Source: Smallanthus sonchifolius (taxonomy: Eukaryota; Streptophyta; Magnoliopsida; Asterales; Asteraceae). Taken from it: 64,000 nt of DNA. The translations under genes were made by a program, and so were the position numbers. Below are positions 45,457 through 58,124 of this stretch, piece by piece (the stretch's first letter is position 1; the number at the start of each line of letters is the position of its first letter). A model generated the notes under the pieces. That model had not been told where the DNA came from, made no database searches, and worked only from the letters and a program-made list of their open reading frames with translations. The stretch spans positions 104,648,001 to 104,712,000 of the forward strand of contig CM042018.1 of NCBI GenBank assembly GCA_023525975.1. Direction: 5' to 3'.

Positions 45457-45528
45457 ACTAGGATGTCCTGTGTAGAGATAAATAATATTTATGACAAGAT
45501 GGTTTATACTTAAATTAAACTATTAGTG
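45457..45528. repeat. 75-bp spacer repeat shared with 62855-62926
   Basis: AAGGACTAGGATGTCCTGTG through TTAAATTAAACTATTAG at the centre of the inverted repeat recurs, about 93% identical, at 62855-62926. There it is followed by AACTCACTCAGCG; here it is followed by the start of the right arm. The shared piece ends exactly at a junction, as expected for a recombination breakpoint. Confidence 0.8.
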
Positions 45529-46762
45529 GATCTCTTGCTAGGAGGAAGGCAGAACGACCAGTCAAGACGAAGACTGTTGCGGATGAAACTGCTAGTGAAA
45601 TGGGAGTTGTGTCGGCGCTTACTTCGCCGAGTGTGACTAGAGCTTCGGTCGGCAACATGCCGCGTGGTGCTATGATTGGAAAGTCTGGATGGAAAAGGAG
45701 GGCGATTTCAACAGTACGTGATTTCCCTTCGAGATATGGACCTGCGTGGTTGAGAGATTGAAAGCTTGTAACGGTTAATAGAAATCTGTTTCAGGAGGAC
45801 CCAGTGGATGACCCAGATTGTGATGATGAGGAACCAGAGGAGGACACAGCAGATACACCTGATGTGGTCTAGTAGTGATTTTGCAAGCATTGTTCGGGAT
45901 GCTCGATTGCTTGATGATTAGGTGATGTGGCAGTTGTCACGAGATATTTCGGGACGAATTGACGTTATGACTGATTAGACGTTTAACGGGTGTGATGCTT
46001 AATTCAAATATTTACTATTTGATGTTGACGTTGATAGTGATTTTTACCGCATGATGATTTGAACATAATTAATGACAACGGTGTTTGTGATGGTGTACGA
46101 TTGTGTTTATAGTTGTTGATTATTTATGGTAATATGTGATTACGTGATTACATTTTGAATGGCGGGAGTTCACGTTTAATGTGATTCATAGAGAGCATGG
46201 TGGAGTAGGTCGTGAAGGTAGACTTTTATAGACATAAATTTGAATTGCTTTGTGTCTACGGTCTTAAGATAGTGTCACTCATGTGCCAATGTCTAGGTGA
46301 TGTTTGAAGTGCAATGGGTGTACTGCACATTGTGTGAATGTTCAGGACGGACGGGGTCATGTGGGAAGCAATGGTTATGCATCTTGCATATGTATAAATG
46401 TTCAGGACGAGGTTGTAATATCCCACATCGGTTTGCTTGGGCTGTTACAGAGGTCCTGTGTGAAATTATGATTATATATATTATGTGTATGAATGGTTAG
46501 GGTGATGTCTTGTGTCTAGACTAAGTGGTGTGTCGTCCTAAACAAGTGGTATGTGGGGTACGACCGTGTGAACTCTGTGTGAGTATGTGATGACGTGTGG
46601 CAGGGGGTACCATTTTGAGGAGTAAGAAATGAGGTTCAGGGGCTTTGTGTGTCTACAAATGACGAGGTCATGACGTATATACATAGAGTTACCTAGGTCT
46701 AGCAGTTTGTCTGTGTGCACGTGGTGTGAGTTTAGAATTTGGGGTTACTAGTACGCATGTGT
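45529..46762 (+). repeat. core right arm of large inverted repeat
   Basis: Mirror copy of 44124-45370. Beyond 46762 the similarity stops abruptly. Confidence 0.9.
45535..45871 (+). pseudogene. unrecognised basic protein with acidic tail, right-arm copy
   Basis: The frame GSLARRKAERPVK... ADETASEMGVVSAL... GAMIGKSGWKRRAIST... GPAWLRD corresponds residue by residue to the left-arm frame but lacks its first 12 residues or so. It stops at TGA near 45760. After CTGTTTCAG the acidic tail EDPVDDPDCDDEEPEEDTAD follows and ends at TAG (45869). Because substitutions are mostly conservative and the stops differ between arms, the two copies decayed independently. Confidence 0.6.
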
Positions 46763-47360
46763 CCTTGTAGTATACACTTAGTCATGCATATGACGGGTGG
46801 TTGGTGTGATCAAGCATAATATTTCTATCTTGATGTTTTTCACGACGTTGATACATCGATGTGATGCGAAAAGTTTTGAGGTTTTTCTAGACGATCGGTG
46901 AGCTGCTCTTATAAGACGCCTATGCTTATATCTCGGGAATTCGGAGCACGAAGCCAATAGGTGGAGTTGTAAGAGTTAATGTTGAAAGCGTTTACGTGGA
47001 CGCTTGATCGGTAGATATTTATGATGCGATCTGGATGGCGACACTGTAGATTTCAGCACAAAGTAAACAAAGTGATGTAAGGGTCTTCATGGATACGTTC
47101 CATATGAAGGATCCTGTCAATGTAAGATACAAGAGGAGTGGGAATGTTCTCCGAACGAGACGAAGGATAGTTGAGGCTTATGATAGGGCGAACTTCATGT
47201 TCGTGCCTGATGAATGAGACGCAGTCAATGGTCGTGTGATAACAATGGAGAAACGACAAAGAAAGTGAAATAAAGGAGGGACAAGTGCGGGATTGCACAT
47301 AACTTATTTAAAACCCATTTTCTTAAATAATAAATACAAACTTAGTTGATATATATGGAA

Positions 47361-47433
<73 letters not shown>

Positions 47434-49924
47434 TGGCTTATTTAAAAGAAAATATAGGTTTTATAAAGAGTATTAAAACCTTAAAACTTTATAGGTTTAT
47501 AATTACTTTTATAAACTTATAAACTAATAAATCTCATAAATTATTTTATAGAATTATAAAATAATAAAACTCGTAAAGCTTATTCGAATTTTCATAAAAC
47601 ATATAATAATTTTTTTTATAAAAGTCCGGGGACTAATCTGCCATTTTTGGAACTTGTTTTAAACTCAAACTTATGTTTTAACAGAAAATAATAAAACCTT
47701 TAAACTACAGGGACCGATTGTGTCATTAACTCAAACACCCGAAACCCAAACTAGTCACCGGTTCGAGTCCCGCAACCTCCGGTTTTCGTCCTTCTTTACC
47801 CAAAAACGCGATTCCGACCAGGTTCACTGAACCTCGAACATCGACTCCCGCATGCGACTCCTACCTAACCATAATCAATGTTTGATTCCAAACCATGGCC
47901 GCGCATGGGCTCGGGATTCAACCCATCGACTCAACCGATTAACTCCCACCTAATTCGACATTTAATGGTGAAATTGGCTATAAATACTAACCCATACACC
48001 TCAACGACATCATCCTCATACTCCCTAAACTCCCAATTCAGTCGACCATCACCTGCATTTCGCAATTTGGTTCCCGTCACAGCCGATCCAAAATCCACCT
48101 CGTTCTTACTCGACTCGCCACCGTTTCAGGTAATCTTTATATCCAAACCTTCGTTTTCAAGTGAGGATCGAAAGCCCCCTGTTTAATTTCATAAACAGAG
48201 GGTGATTCGATCCGTATTTGTCAAATTTCGTTTCTAGGGTTCATGTGGAAAGAGGATCAATTTGAGATTGTGTATTTAACTTTTCTTTTCCGGTTAAACT
48301 AACAGCGAGCCCCGTAGCCGGGATGGTTAGTGTATGGTTGCAGGAACCGACCCGGTCAGTGACCCGGGTTCGAACCCTCTTAAGCTGGGCTTCGCCTTTT
48401 TATTTTTTTGTAGCCTTTTAAAACAGTTTTAACACTTTTAATAATTTTTATAAATTCTGTGATACTTTTATAAACTTGAAATCGAATTTTATTTACACTT
48501 TTTATATTCTATGATATTTTAATTAATTAAATTAATTAAAACTTATAAGAATAAGTTCCTTAAAAATAGTTTTAAACACTTGAAAACTATGAAAATACTT
48601 ATAAACTTTATGAAAACTTTCATAGTAATCAAAAGTTTTTATAAAACTTTCATAGTTACTTAGAAAACAGAAACCTATAAATTTTTATAGAAATTATACA
48701 TATTTAATTCAAGACTTATATATTTATTTAAGATAAATATACTTTTAATAAACTTATACACTTTAATAGAAGAAATATAAACTTTAAACGAATTCCTATT
48801 TAAACAAATATGTTTAAACTTACTATTTGAACTAAACATTGTTTAACTACAAGTTGGTTTAATAATTACTTAATACTTAAATGCTTTAATAAATCATAAA
48901 ATGATTTATATTGATTATTTTCAATTAGAAATTTTTGCCCTTGTAGATAATTATTTATTCTTAGTAATTATGCATTCTCAAAATGGTTATTTTGAAACCT
49001 TAATCATTATTTATTCTTGAACTAATAGTTATCGTTATATATCTTTTAAATGATTATTATTAATCCTTAATAATTATTTATTCTTTAAATAATTATTATT
49101 AGACTTTAAAAATTATTTAATCTTTCACTTAACTATTATTACCACGTTACTTCCAAATATTTAGAAAAACAATTATGAACTTATTAAACTTGATATTCAA
49201 GCCTTGTATTTGAAACTTCAATCTAAACTTTGCAAACCCAAATATTCCCGTCTCCCATTTGGAACCCTAGTCAAATCTTGAAATTCTAGATCCTTTGTCT
49301 TAGACTTTTTACTTAAAACTTTAGACTTATATTCTTAAGCTTATCGTGAGGATATTCTCCCTCAAAGTCTTGCAAATACTTGTCCGTGTCGGATATTATT
49401 CATCATCCAAGTGAGTATACTTAGCCCCTTTTTCCTTTTATGCTTTTGGGGTGAAACATGTTCACAATTCTTAAACTTATACAATTCTTGTACAACTATG
49501 ACTATGTGTTTATTCTTAATGTTAAACTTGAGACTTGTATGCTTAGATTAAACTTAAAACTAGCACATTCATTAGCTTTGATCAAGCCGATAGTAACAAT
49601 GATAGATCTATTGCATTTGACCAATCCACCTTGATTGATTGACCCCTTCGGGGGGGAGCCCTTGGTGTTTGTTACTACATTAAACTTTAAACTTGAGACT
49701 TATAAGGGTAACCTGCGGGTTATGCCTAAACTTGGTTGGAGGGTTGATGTGCACAATGTCTAACATGCTTGTTTTCTCATACTTACATTATAGAATGCAT
49801 GAATCATAGTGAATTGTAATTCTTCTCAAATACTTGTTAAACTGTGTCAAAACCTTTGTATCTCACCAACTATTTTGTAGTTGATAGATTCTTTCACATG
49901 TTTCAGGTTCTACATCATGAGGCT
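46763..49924 (+). repeat. right arm continuation, LTR-like, target of the SIRE insertion
   Basis: After 46763 comes non-coding retroelement-like sequence, and (TA)n at 47362-47428. A possible LTR promoter with TATAAATA near 47980 follows, then a tRNA-like stretch at 48305-48400 (TAGCCGGGATGG, GGGTTCGAACCC). An AT-rich part full of TTTATAAA/AATTATTTA leads to GTTGATAGATTCTTTCACAT just before the SIRE insertion. The final part matches the outer left arm in inverse orientation. No intact gene is seen. Confidence 0.6.
48305..48400 (+). repeat. tRNA-like SINE relic
   Basis: An A-box-like TAGCCGGGATGG and a perfect B-box core GGGTTCGAACCC are spaced as in a tRNA-derived SINE. The end GGGCTTCGCC is followed by a T-rich stretch. 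Confidence 0.55.
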
Positions 49925-50477
49925 TGTAGAGTCATATATTTCGTATAAGCTGTTGTCATTTATTGTATGTTTAAACAATTTTAGACTAGTTTACTTTCTG
50001 TCATTTCATTATTGTAATTTCAGTTTTCTGTAATTAGTTAAGTCTTGGCCATCGAAACTACTTAGTTTCGATTGAGTCTGTTCAATCGAAACTAGTAGTT
50101 TCGATAGATGGTAGTTTCGACAGGTCTAAGTATCATTTGTAAATGGTCAATCGAAACTAGTAGTTTCGATTGACCATAGTTTCGATACCTGTCACTACTA
50201 TAAATAGCCTAGTTTGAGATTGTTTAGGGTGTGAGTAGCGGCTGTAACCCTGAACTTTCTCTTTCACATTTTGCTTGAATCAATACAATCTGCAGTTGTT
50301 TATTCACTGTGTTCTTACATTTTCATATCCTTTGATTGTTGATTCATACTGTGGTTAGCCGGTTATCTTCACCATCACTGTTTCGTTTATCAGTTTCACC
50401 TCCATATACACAGTTTCCGCCTGTGTATGTGTTGAATCGATCATATCAGTGACTTTCGATTAAATCTGGACCTAACA
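49925..50477 (+). repeat. 5' LTR of SIRE element
   Basis: 553 bp, TG...CA. The U3 part holds three to four inverted TCGAAACTA/TAGTTTCGA motifs (50057-50190) directly upstream of the TATA box TATAAATA at 50199. The R/U5 part starts soon after. Confidence 0.95.
50199..50206 (+). promoter_or_regulatory. TATA box in SIRE 5' LTR
   Basis: TATAAATA lies 10-140 bp downstream of the palindrome cluster; the 3' LTR has the same element at 62212. The position suggests the palindromes act as upstream promoter elements, which is inference. Confidence 0.7.
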
Positions 50478-50479
50478 AT

Positions 50480-50491
50480 TGGTATCAGAGC
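50480..50491 (+). promoter_or_regulatory. primer-binding site of SIRE element
   Basis: TGGTATCAGAGC, a perfect 12-nt match to the initiator-Met tRNA 3' end, lies two bases after the LTR. Confidence 0.93.
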
Positions 50492-50764
50492 TTTATGCTC
50501 TAGTGTTTTTTAGTGTTATCAGGTTATTGATCGATTCTAGTTGATTTTCGAGGGTTTTCGTTGCTTATTTTGGGTTTTCGTACATTTATTATCGAGGTAC
50601 TGTTTCATCATTTTTCAAAGGTTTTTGCTCGTATTTTCGGAATCGGAGGTTGGATTCGTGATCAGGATAGTTAGACGAAGGTTTTCGCTGGATTAGTTTG
50701 TTATTTTTGCATCTTTCATTTCTGGAGCTTTTCATCAATGGAGTATTTCTGTTTTGGAGAAGAA

Positions 50765-51060
50765 GGCATCGAAACTACGGGGAACAATTTCTGATTTCTG
50801 TTGATCATCGAAACTTCTTGTCTACGTTTTGTCGGAAGAAGGTACTATCGAAACTATATTTTTGTCTCTTATAGAAACTGTGGTTATCGAAACTAGTCCT
50901 ATCGAAACTAGTTGTTTCGATAATAGTTGGTCTATCGAAACTAGTCCTATCGAAACTAGTTGTTTCTATAATAATTGGTCTATCGAAACTAGTCCTATCG
51001 AAACTAGTTGTTTCGATAGAAGTTTGCCCCATCGAAACTAGTTACTGTTTTAGTTTCGAT
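50765..51060. repeat. palindromic TCGAAACTA cluster in the SIRE leader
   Basis: About twelve half-sites lie in the 5' untranslated leader, between the primer-binding site and the gag ATG at 51071. They include three tandem copies of a roughly 60-bp unit: CTATCGAAACTAGTCC, then TATCGAAACTAGTTGTTTCGATA-type hairpins. One copy has TTTCTATA in place of TTTCGATA. Confidence 0.9.
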
Positions 51061-51070
51061 TCAAAACATT

Positions 51071-53638
51071 ATGACCACTTCAAGTTCAACAGAACATTCT
51101 GGGGGAAATAGACCACCTGTTCTTGTGTCCACAAGAGATTTTGATGACTGGACTAAAAAAATGAAGCTTTTCTTTCAATTTCACGATTATACACTGTTGA
51201 ATTCTATCACTGATGGTCCCCACAAGCCCGTAACAACCACTGCTGATGTTCAACGTCCTAAGTTAGTGTCTGAATATGATGAGAAAGATCTTGCCTTGAT
51301 TGCCCGAGACAACAAGGCCTATGGGACTATTGCCATGGCTCTTCCTATGGATATTTTCAACATCTTTGCTGATTACACAACTGCCAAAGACTTATGGGCT
51401 GCACTGTGTACAAGATATGAAGGAAGTGAGGATGTCAGAGAAAGCAAAAGAGATCTGATCAAGAAACAATATGCTATGTTCAGCAGTGTAAGGGGATAAT
51501 CAATATCTGATTTGATCAACCGTTTCTCAAGCATTGTCTCAAGGTTGAAGGTTATGGGAGTTGAGTACCCTACTCTTGATCTGAACAAGAAACTCCTAGA
51601 TTCTCTTCCTGAGGAATGGAATATGTATCGAATCATGATCAAAAAGACTGAGAATCTGAGTGCTCTGTCTCAACAGGAAGTCTATAGCATTCTTGAATCT
51701 TATGAAATTAAGATTAAGAAGGGAGCAGTCACCCCATCTAATCAGTCTGGAAACACAGCTCTCATTGCTGGATCAAGCTCATCCGGTAGCCCATACTTTC
51801 AGACTGATGTTCCTCCTTCAGCTGCTGCAATTAAGTCTACCAGCTCCTCTGCTCCTCAAAAGACTGTCACCATGATTCCTGATGAATATGTCCCAATCAT
51901 GACTGCTTTCATGTCGTGCTATGATGCACTGATCTCTGGAAATCTAACACCGGTTAGCTTTCAACCTGATGACTTGGAGCAGATTAATCCTGATGATTTG
52001 GAGAAAATGGACATTGATTGGTGCATGGCCATGTTGACCTTAAGAGCCAAGAGATTTATCAAAAGGACTGGTATAGACAGGTTCAAGCAAGGAAAGACGC
52101 TTGGGTTTGACATCAAGAATGTGAGATGCTACAATTGTGATCAGCTGGGTCACTTTGCCAGAAACTGCAAGGAGCCGTCCTCCAAAGATCAGCAAGATAA
52201 GAAGATTTCCTCTGGTAAACAAGCTGCCAATCCTCCAAAGACAAACACAATTTCCAGTTCCACAGCTCTTGTGTGCCAAGCTGATGGACATTATCATTGG
52301 GGAGAACAAGCTGAGGAAGCTGCTGATAAAGCCTTGATGGCTGATGTGGAAGAAAATGGCAAGTGTGTCATGATTGAACCAGCTGAGGATCTCACTGCTG
52401 TGCCTGCTGAGGTTACTTCTAAACTTTGTGATTCTAGATCTTGCTTAAATGAAATTCAAAAATACAGATTCATCAATCAAGCCTTGATTGATGAACGAAA
52501 TCACATTAAGGTGATGTATGACTCTGTGGCCAAAAATGAGAAACTTTACCTAAAGAAAATTCGTGATATTTCTGGTGAAAATCGTTCATTAATTGTGCAA
52601 CTCAATACTCAAACCATTAATAATACAATTTTAACAGAAAGAGTCCAAAAGGCAGAAAAAGTCAAATTACAGGTTGATCACATGGATATGGATCAGAAAA
52701 TTCTGTTCGGAATAATTGACAAACAATTTAATAGAAAAGGCACAGAAGGTCTTGGGTATAACTCTCATCCACCTCCTTATTCTAAATCAGGGAAATTTGC
52801 TGATATGCCTACTCCACATGTTTTCACACCTTTTGTTTGCACATTATCTCCTGATGATTATATTACATCCTCTGATTCTGACAGTTTTGCTTCTTGTGCA
52901 GAGTCAAATTGTGTAAAGTCCGAAGATGATTGTGATAAGAGTGCTAATGATAGAACTATTTTAAAAGAACTTGAGTCGGATGAATGTAATAATATGTCCG
53001 TGTCAAAACCAAATATTTGTGAACACGTTAAAAACTTGTATTTTGATTCTATGCCTGCTGAGCATACGGGTTTGGGATGTGATGTTTCTAAATTTCAAAA
53101 TGCCTTGCCGTTTGTTCCTAAATCTTTGAATGTTATGCCATGTGTTACAAAATTTAAAAGTGCAGGAATTATTGTGAATGATGTACCACGTGAAACCATG
53201 AGCAACATGGAATTTTTCAGATTAAAGGAAGCACATCATCTTCAAGACAAAGTTATTGATGAAAGAACCGTCTCATGTTCAGATTCCTCAACATCACAAT
53301 CATCTTCATCTTGTGATGATTATTATCAGGCTAAGATATCTTGTAAAAACGTTTGTTTTAGTTGTGGTGCCTCAAATCATATTTCAAAAAGTTGTAAATT
53401 AACAACCGCAAATCTTAATGAAGAATCATCTTCCCAAAGTTCATTAAATTCATATGTGTTGCCTAATTCTTCTCACAGTAGGAAATCTAGGCGTAAAAGA
53501 ATTAAAAATGCTAAAAATTATTTAAAACGAACTTGGAAAGTTAAAAATAATGTTCTATTTGATGACCGTGCTTCATCAAAGGATGGTTGTACTTCTGATT
53601 CCAATGACATGTCATATCCTGACACTAAAATCTCTTGA
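51071..53638 (+). pseudogene. gag: SIRE gag with one in-frame nonsense codon
   Basis: The ATG at 51071 begins MTTSSSTEHSGGNRPPVL. DFDDWTKKMKLFFQFHDY and DLWAALCTRYEGSEDVRE mark the copia capsid (UBN2-like) region. A single TAA at 51497-51499 (a G-to-T change in a Glu codon would explain it) is followed by continuation in the same frame: SISDLINRFSSIVSRLK, ALSQQEVYSILESYE. There are two zinc knuckles of exact CX2CX4HX4C spacing, CYNCDQLGHFARNC (about 52127) and CFSCGASNHISKSC (about 53353). The frame ends at TGA 53636-53638. SIRE elements usually separate gag and pol by a stop; here a frame change also intervenes. Confidence 0.9.
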
Positions 53639-53684
53639 TTGAAACATTTTTGGTCAAAACGTATAAATGGTTCGTTGTGTATAG

Positions 53685-56600
53685 GGTCAATCAAGAAGAA
53701 CCGGCGATAACATCTGGCATGTAGATAGTGGATGTTCAAGGCATATGACTGGGCACTTTAACTTGCTGCAAGATTATCATCAAATTGATGGAGAGTATGT
53801 TGCTTTTGCTGGAAACCCAAGAGGAGGAAAGATTGAAGGACAAGGAACAGTGTCAAATGGAGTAAATAGTCTGGAATTTGTCAACTATGTTCCTCAGTTA
53901 AAGTACAATCTGATGAGTGTTTCACAGATTTGTGACAAGGACTTTTGTGCTTTATTCAATTCTAAAGAATGTCTTATCTTAAAGCCGAGAGTGGTGATTC
54001 CGGAAGAACTTATTCTCATGCGTGCTCCCAGAAGATACAACACATATAGCTTGGATATGAACAACCCATCGGGTATTGAATCGTGTTTTCTCTCAAAGGC
54101 TTCCGAAGATGAATCTTTCCTGTGGCATAAGAGGTTGGGACATGTCAACTTCAAAACAATGAACCGACTGGTTCGAGGCAACCTAGTCACTGGATTACCT
54201 CTCAAAGATTTCACTCCTATGGAACACTGTATTTCATGTTCCAAGGGAAAACAACACAAATCTTCACATAAGCCTAAAACCACCAATTCCATTGACTCTC
54301 TTCTCCAATTGCTTCACATGGATCTCTTTGGTCCAGTGAGTGTCATGAGTCTTGGACGAAAGTCATACTGTCTGGTGGTAACAGATGATTTTTCTCGATT
54401 CACTTGGGTGTTTTTCTTAGCTAAGAAGGATGAGACGCCAGAGATTTTAAAGACCTATCTGCTTCAAATTGAAAACCTCTTCAGTTTAAGTGTGAAGACT
54501 ATCCGCAGCGATCATGGAACAGAATTTAAGAATGCAACTCTTGATTCCTTCTGTGAAAGCAAAGGAATTTCTCGTCAATTTAGTGCACCTCGTACTCCTC
54601 AACAAAACGGTGTAGCTGAAAGGAGAAACCACACCTTAATTGAAGCTGCACGAACTATGATTGTTGACTCTAAGCTTCCCGTGACTTTCTGGGCTGAGGC
54701 GGTCAACACTGCATGTTTCGTGCAGAATCGGGTTCTTATCACTAAAAGCTGCAACAAGACACCATATGAGATCATGTACAAGCGCAAGCCAGTTATTGAT
54801 TTCTTCAGAAAATTTGGGTGTGTGTGCACGATGCTGAACAATTCAGATCAGCTCAACAAGTTTGAAGCCAAAGCTGATGAATGTTATTTTGTTGGATATT
54901 CCTCTAATTAACGTGCTTTTCGTGTCTATCATAAGCAGAAAAGAATAGTGCTGGAGTCCTTTGATATCAATTGGCATGAAAATAATCACACGGACGCAGG
55001 AGACGGTCCCAATTGGCTATTTGACGTCGATTCAGTTTTTAAATCATTTAATCTTCCTGATTTCTCAATTGACTCAACTCATGCTAATCCTTATTTTTCT
55101 GTGAACAATTTAGGGAACTTAAATGATCTAGGTTCTTCCTCATCTGATCAGGTTGAAATTCCTGTGGTTGCAAATGTTGAATCTAATATGGAGTCTTCCG
55201 GTTCTGGTGCAACAAGTGAAACTGTTGAAGAAAACTCCATTCCAACAGTAGATGTTGCACCACAATCATCTGCTGAAGATCCTATTAATGACATTGCCGA
55301 TCCTCCTGCTGAAAATCTTACCAATTTGGAAGAAGTCGTGGAAGAAGATGCAATTCCTCAACTGCGAATTCACAAGATTCATCCCACCAATAACATCATT
55401 GGACCACTCAATGTGGGTGTTAGTACCCGAAGTGCCTGTGAAGCATTTGAAAACAACATGTTTTCCTGTTTCATCTCTCAAACTGAACCAAAGAACATTA
55501 AAGCAGCACTACTAGAAAACAGCTGGGTGGAAGCAATGCAGGAAGAGCTACAGCAATTCTCTAAGTTACATGTGTGGAATTTGGTGGATATACCCAAGAA
55601 CAAAGTTCCAATCGGTACTCGTTGGGTCTTTCGCAACAAAAAGGATGAAGGCGGCACTGTGATTCGTAACAAAGCTCGTCTGGTGGTTCAAGGTTTCTAT
55701 CAAGAAGAAGGGATTGACTACGAGGAAGTCTTTGCACCAGTGGCTCGCTTGGAAGCCATCCGAATGTTTCTCGCCTATGCAGCCTACATGGACTTCACCG
55801 TCCATCAAATGGATGTCAAAAGCGCATTTTTGTATGGCAAAGTTCAAGAAGAAGTATATGTCAAGCAGCCGCCGGGTTTCATTGATCCTAATTTTCCAGA
55901 CCGTGTTTACAAGTTAGACAAAGCATTGTACGGTCTTCACCAAGCACCTCGTCCGTGGTATGAAACTTTATCAAAGCATCTGCTTGAGAATGGTTTCACA
56001 CGAGGAGCAATTGACCAAACATTGTTCAAACGGAAGGAGGAAAAGGATACAATCATGGTGCAAATTTATGTGGATGATATCATTTTTGGTTCTACAAATC
56101 CCCGTCTCTGCAAAGAATTTGAAGAAGTGATGCGATCTAAGTTTGAGATGAGCTCCATGGGGGAAATGAAGTTCTTTTTGGGACTACAAGTTGATCAGTC
56201 TGAGTCAGGAATCCTTATCCATCAAGAAAAATACGTCAAAGAAATCTTGACCAAGTTCAAAATGGCTGATTCCCACCCTGTCAAAACTCCTGTGGAAGTT
56301 CGTCATTGTTTGACTCCTGATGTAGATGGTGAAAGTGTTGATCCGCATCTATATCGCTCTATGATAGGATCGCTCATGTATCTCACGGCCAGCAGACCAG
56401 ACATCATGTTTGCAGTGTGCTTATGTGCACGTTTTCAGGCTAATCCTAAACTCTCTCATTTATCTGCTGTAAAACGTATTTTGAGATATTTAAAATATAA
56501 GCCAAAATTGGGTCTGTGGTATCCTAAAACTGACTTGTTTGATCTTGTGGCTTATTCAGACTCAGACTACGGGGGTTGCAACTTCGACCGAAAATCCACT

Positions 56601-57010
56601 TCTGGAGGTTGTCAATTCCTTGGCAACCGCCTTGTCTCATGGCAATGTAAGAAACAGTCCACCGTTTCCCAATCCACCGCTTAGTCGAATACATTGCCGC
56701 AGCCCTCTGTTGTTCCCAAGTCAGATGGATACACCATCAGATGCTTGACTATGGAATCACATTCCATGAAACACCCATTCTGTGTGACAACACCGCCGTT
56801 CCTCATATCACCAAAAACCCCGTTCAACATTCCAAAACCAAACACATTGAAATCAAACATCACTTTATCCGTGACTGTGTTGAAAAGAAGCATATTCAAA
56901 TTGTTGAAGTCAAAACTCACAAAAAAACCGCAGACATCTTCATAAAGGCTTTTGACTCTACCAGATTCGTCCAACTGGTGGAGATGCTTGGAATGATCAA
57001 CTTTCAGTAA
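53685..57010 (+). pseudogene. pol: SIRE pol: protease, integrase, RT, RNase H with nonsense and frameshift
   Basis: The open frame begins after TAG near 53682. It runs through IWHVDSGCSRHMTG (protease, DSG), the pre-integrase FLWHKRLGHVNF...CISCSKGKQHKSS, and integrase with HMDLFGPV, TIRSDHGTEF and NGVAERRNHTLIEAARTM (the D,D,E residues). TAA at 54909-54911 interrupts it in frame just after FVGYSSN. RT follows with RNKARLVVQGF, QMDVKSAFLYGKV, LYGLHQAPRPWYE and QIYVDDIIFGSTN, then RNase H AYSDSDYGGCNFDRKSTSGG. At 56682 a small deletion breaks the frame at the STAE(A)EY motif. The remaining RNase H (ITFHETPILCDN... HSKTKHIEIKHHFIRD) continues to TAA at 57010. About 1,100 residues are expected in total. 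Confidence 0.92.
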
Positions 57011-58124
57011 ATTATGAATAGTATTTTTTATTATTTTTATTTTATTTTATTTTTATTTTATTTTTATTCTGTTTACTTGTCAAAGAAAATTCCAAAAAAA
57101 AAAAAAAGATTTTATTTTTATGAACAGTTTTTTACGCAAATCTTTTGGGGGAGAAATATTATACTGAAAAGAATTGCTGTGTATATAATCTTAGAAGTGG
57201 TTTTGAGTTGCAGGAAGAATTGTATCTGACCTTTGAGAAATGATAGTGTCTGATCTCATCTCTTGGACATGGAATGGACCAAAAGCGATGGTGTTTACTG
57301 AGGTATAGCTGGCAGGCCCGACATATGGTTAAATCTTGTAAGTAGTGTGAAAAACTCTAATATATATCTCATACTTGTGTGTTTGAACCCATTATTGAAA
57401 CATCTAACCCATTTTTATATCTAAGAAAACCAATTCAATCAGATACAGGCTTACGTATTGGATTCCTATTCATACGCCAAGTGACCGTCAATATAACGAT
57501 ATTTACCACCGATGACCCCGTATGTTTTGCTTACGCAAAGATCTCGGGTGCTCATCCTTTTCCCATCCACTTGGATGATTTGACCCCGTCTGTTTTGCTT
57601 ACGCAAAGATCTCGGGTGTTCAATCTTTTTTCTATCCGCTTGGATAATTTTACGACTTCTTCTGTTTTGCTTACGCAAAGATCTAGAATGCTCGTACCTT
57701 TTAATATCTACTTGGATATTCTTTATTTTAATTTTCTAAAATCCACTTGGATATATTATTTTATTTTTGGTGGTACTTTGACATTACTAAGACGGTACCT
57801 TGGTTAATCAGAAAGAGATGATAGGATGAAGGTGGGTACTTCTTGAGGATTGATAGGTTTTCAAAATCATTTTATTTTAATATGTGGGGTACACTTTGTA
57901 TAATGCTTAAATGGTACCTTTTAATCACATGAAATCAAAATACAAACAAATGTTCGGGTTTACTTTGCACAAATATCAGCTATCTTCAGGGACTCACAGT
58001 AGTTAATTGCAAAAGGAAGTGTTTCAAGAGACTGACCAGATCTGATCTCATGTTGGATCTTTTTCAAAAAGAAAAAGTGTAAATATCTTGTGTATATATG
58101 TTAGTCTTATTTCTGTTACTATGT
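57011..58124. other. SIRE spacer after pol, with tandem repeat
   Basis: No gene is seen. Three units of 68-72 bp containing TGTTTTGCTTACGCAAAGAT lie at 57523, 57591 and 57663. Each has its own short inversion, TTGCTTACGCAA. A poly-A stretch lies at 57096-57109. Confidence 0.75.

Noticed and set aside
47878..48186. 102-codon ORF
   Set aside because: It overlaps a TATA box and probable LTR leader and has no domain. The Ser/Pro-rich frame is likely chance.
50800..51060. CRISPR-like array
   Set aside because: Repeats are short, palindromic and irregularly spaced, with repeated filler. The DNA is plant nuclear with no cas genes. It is an internal array of a retrotransposon leader.
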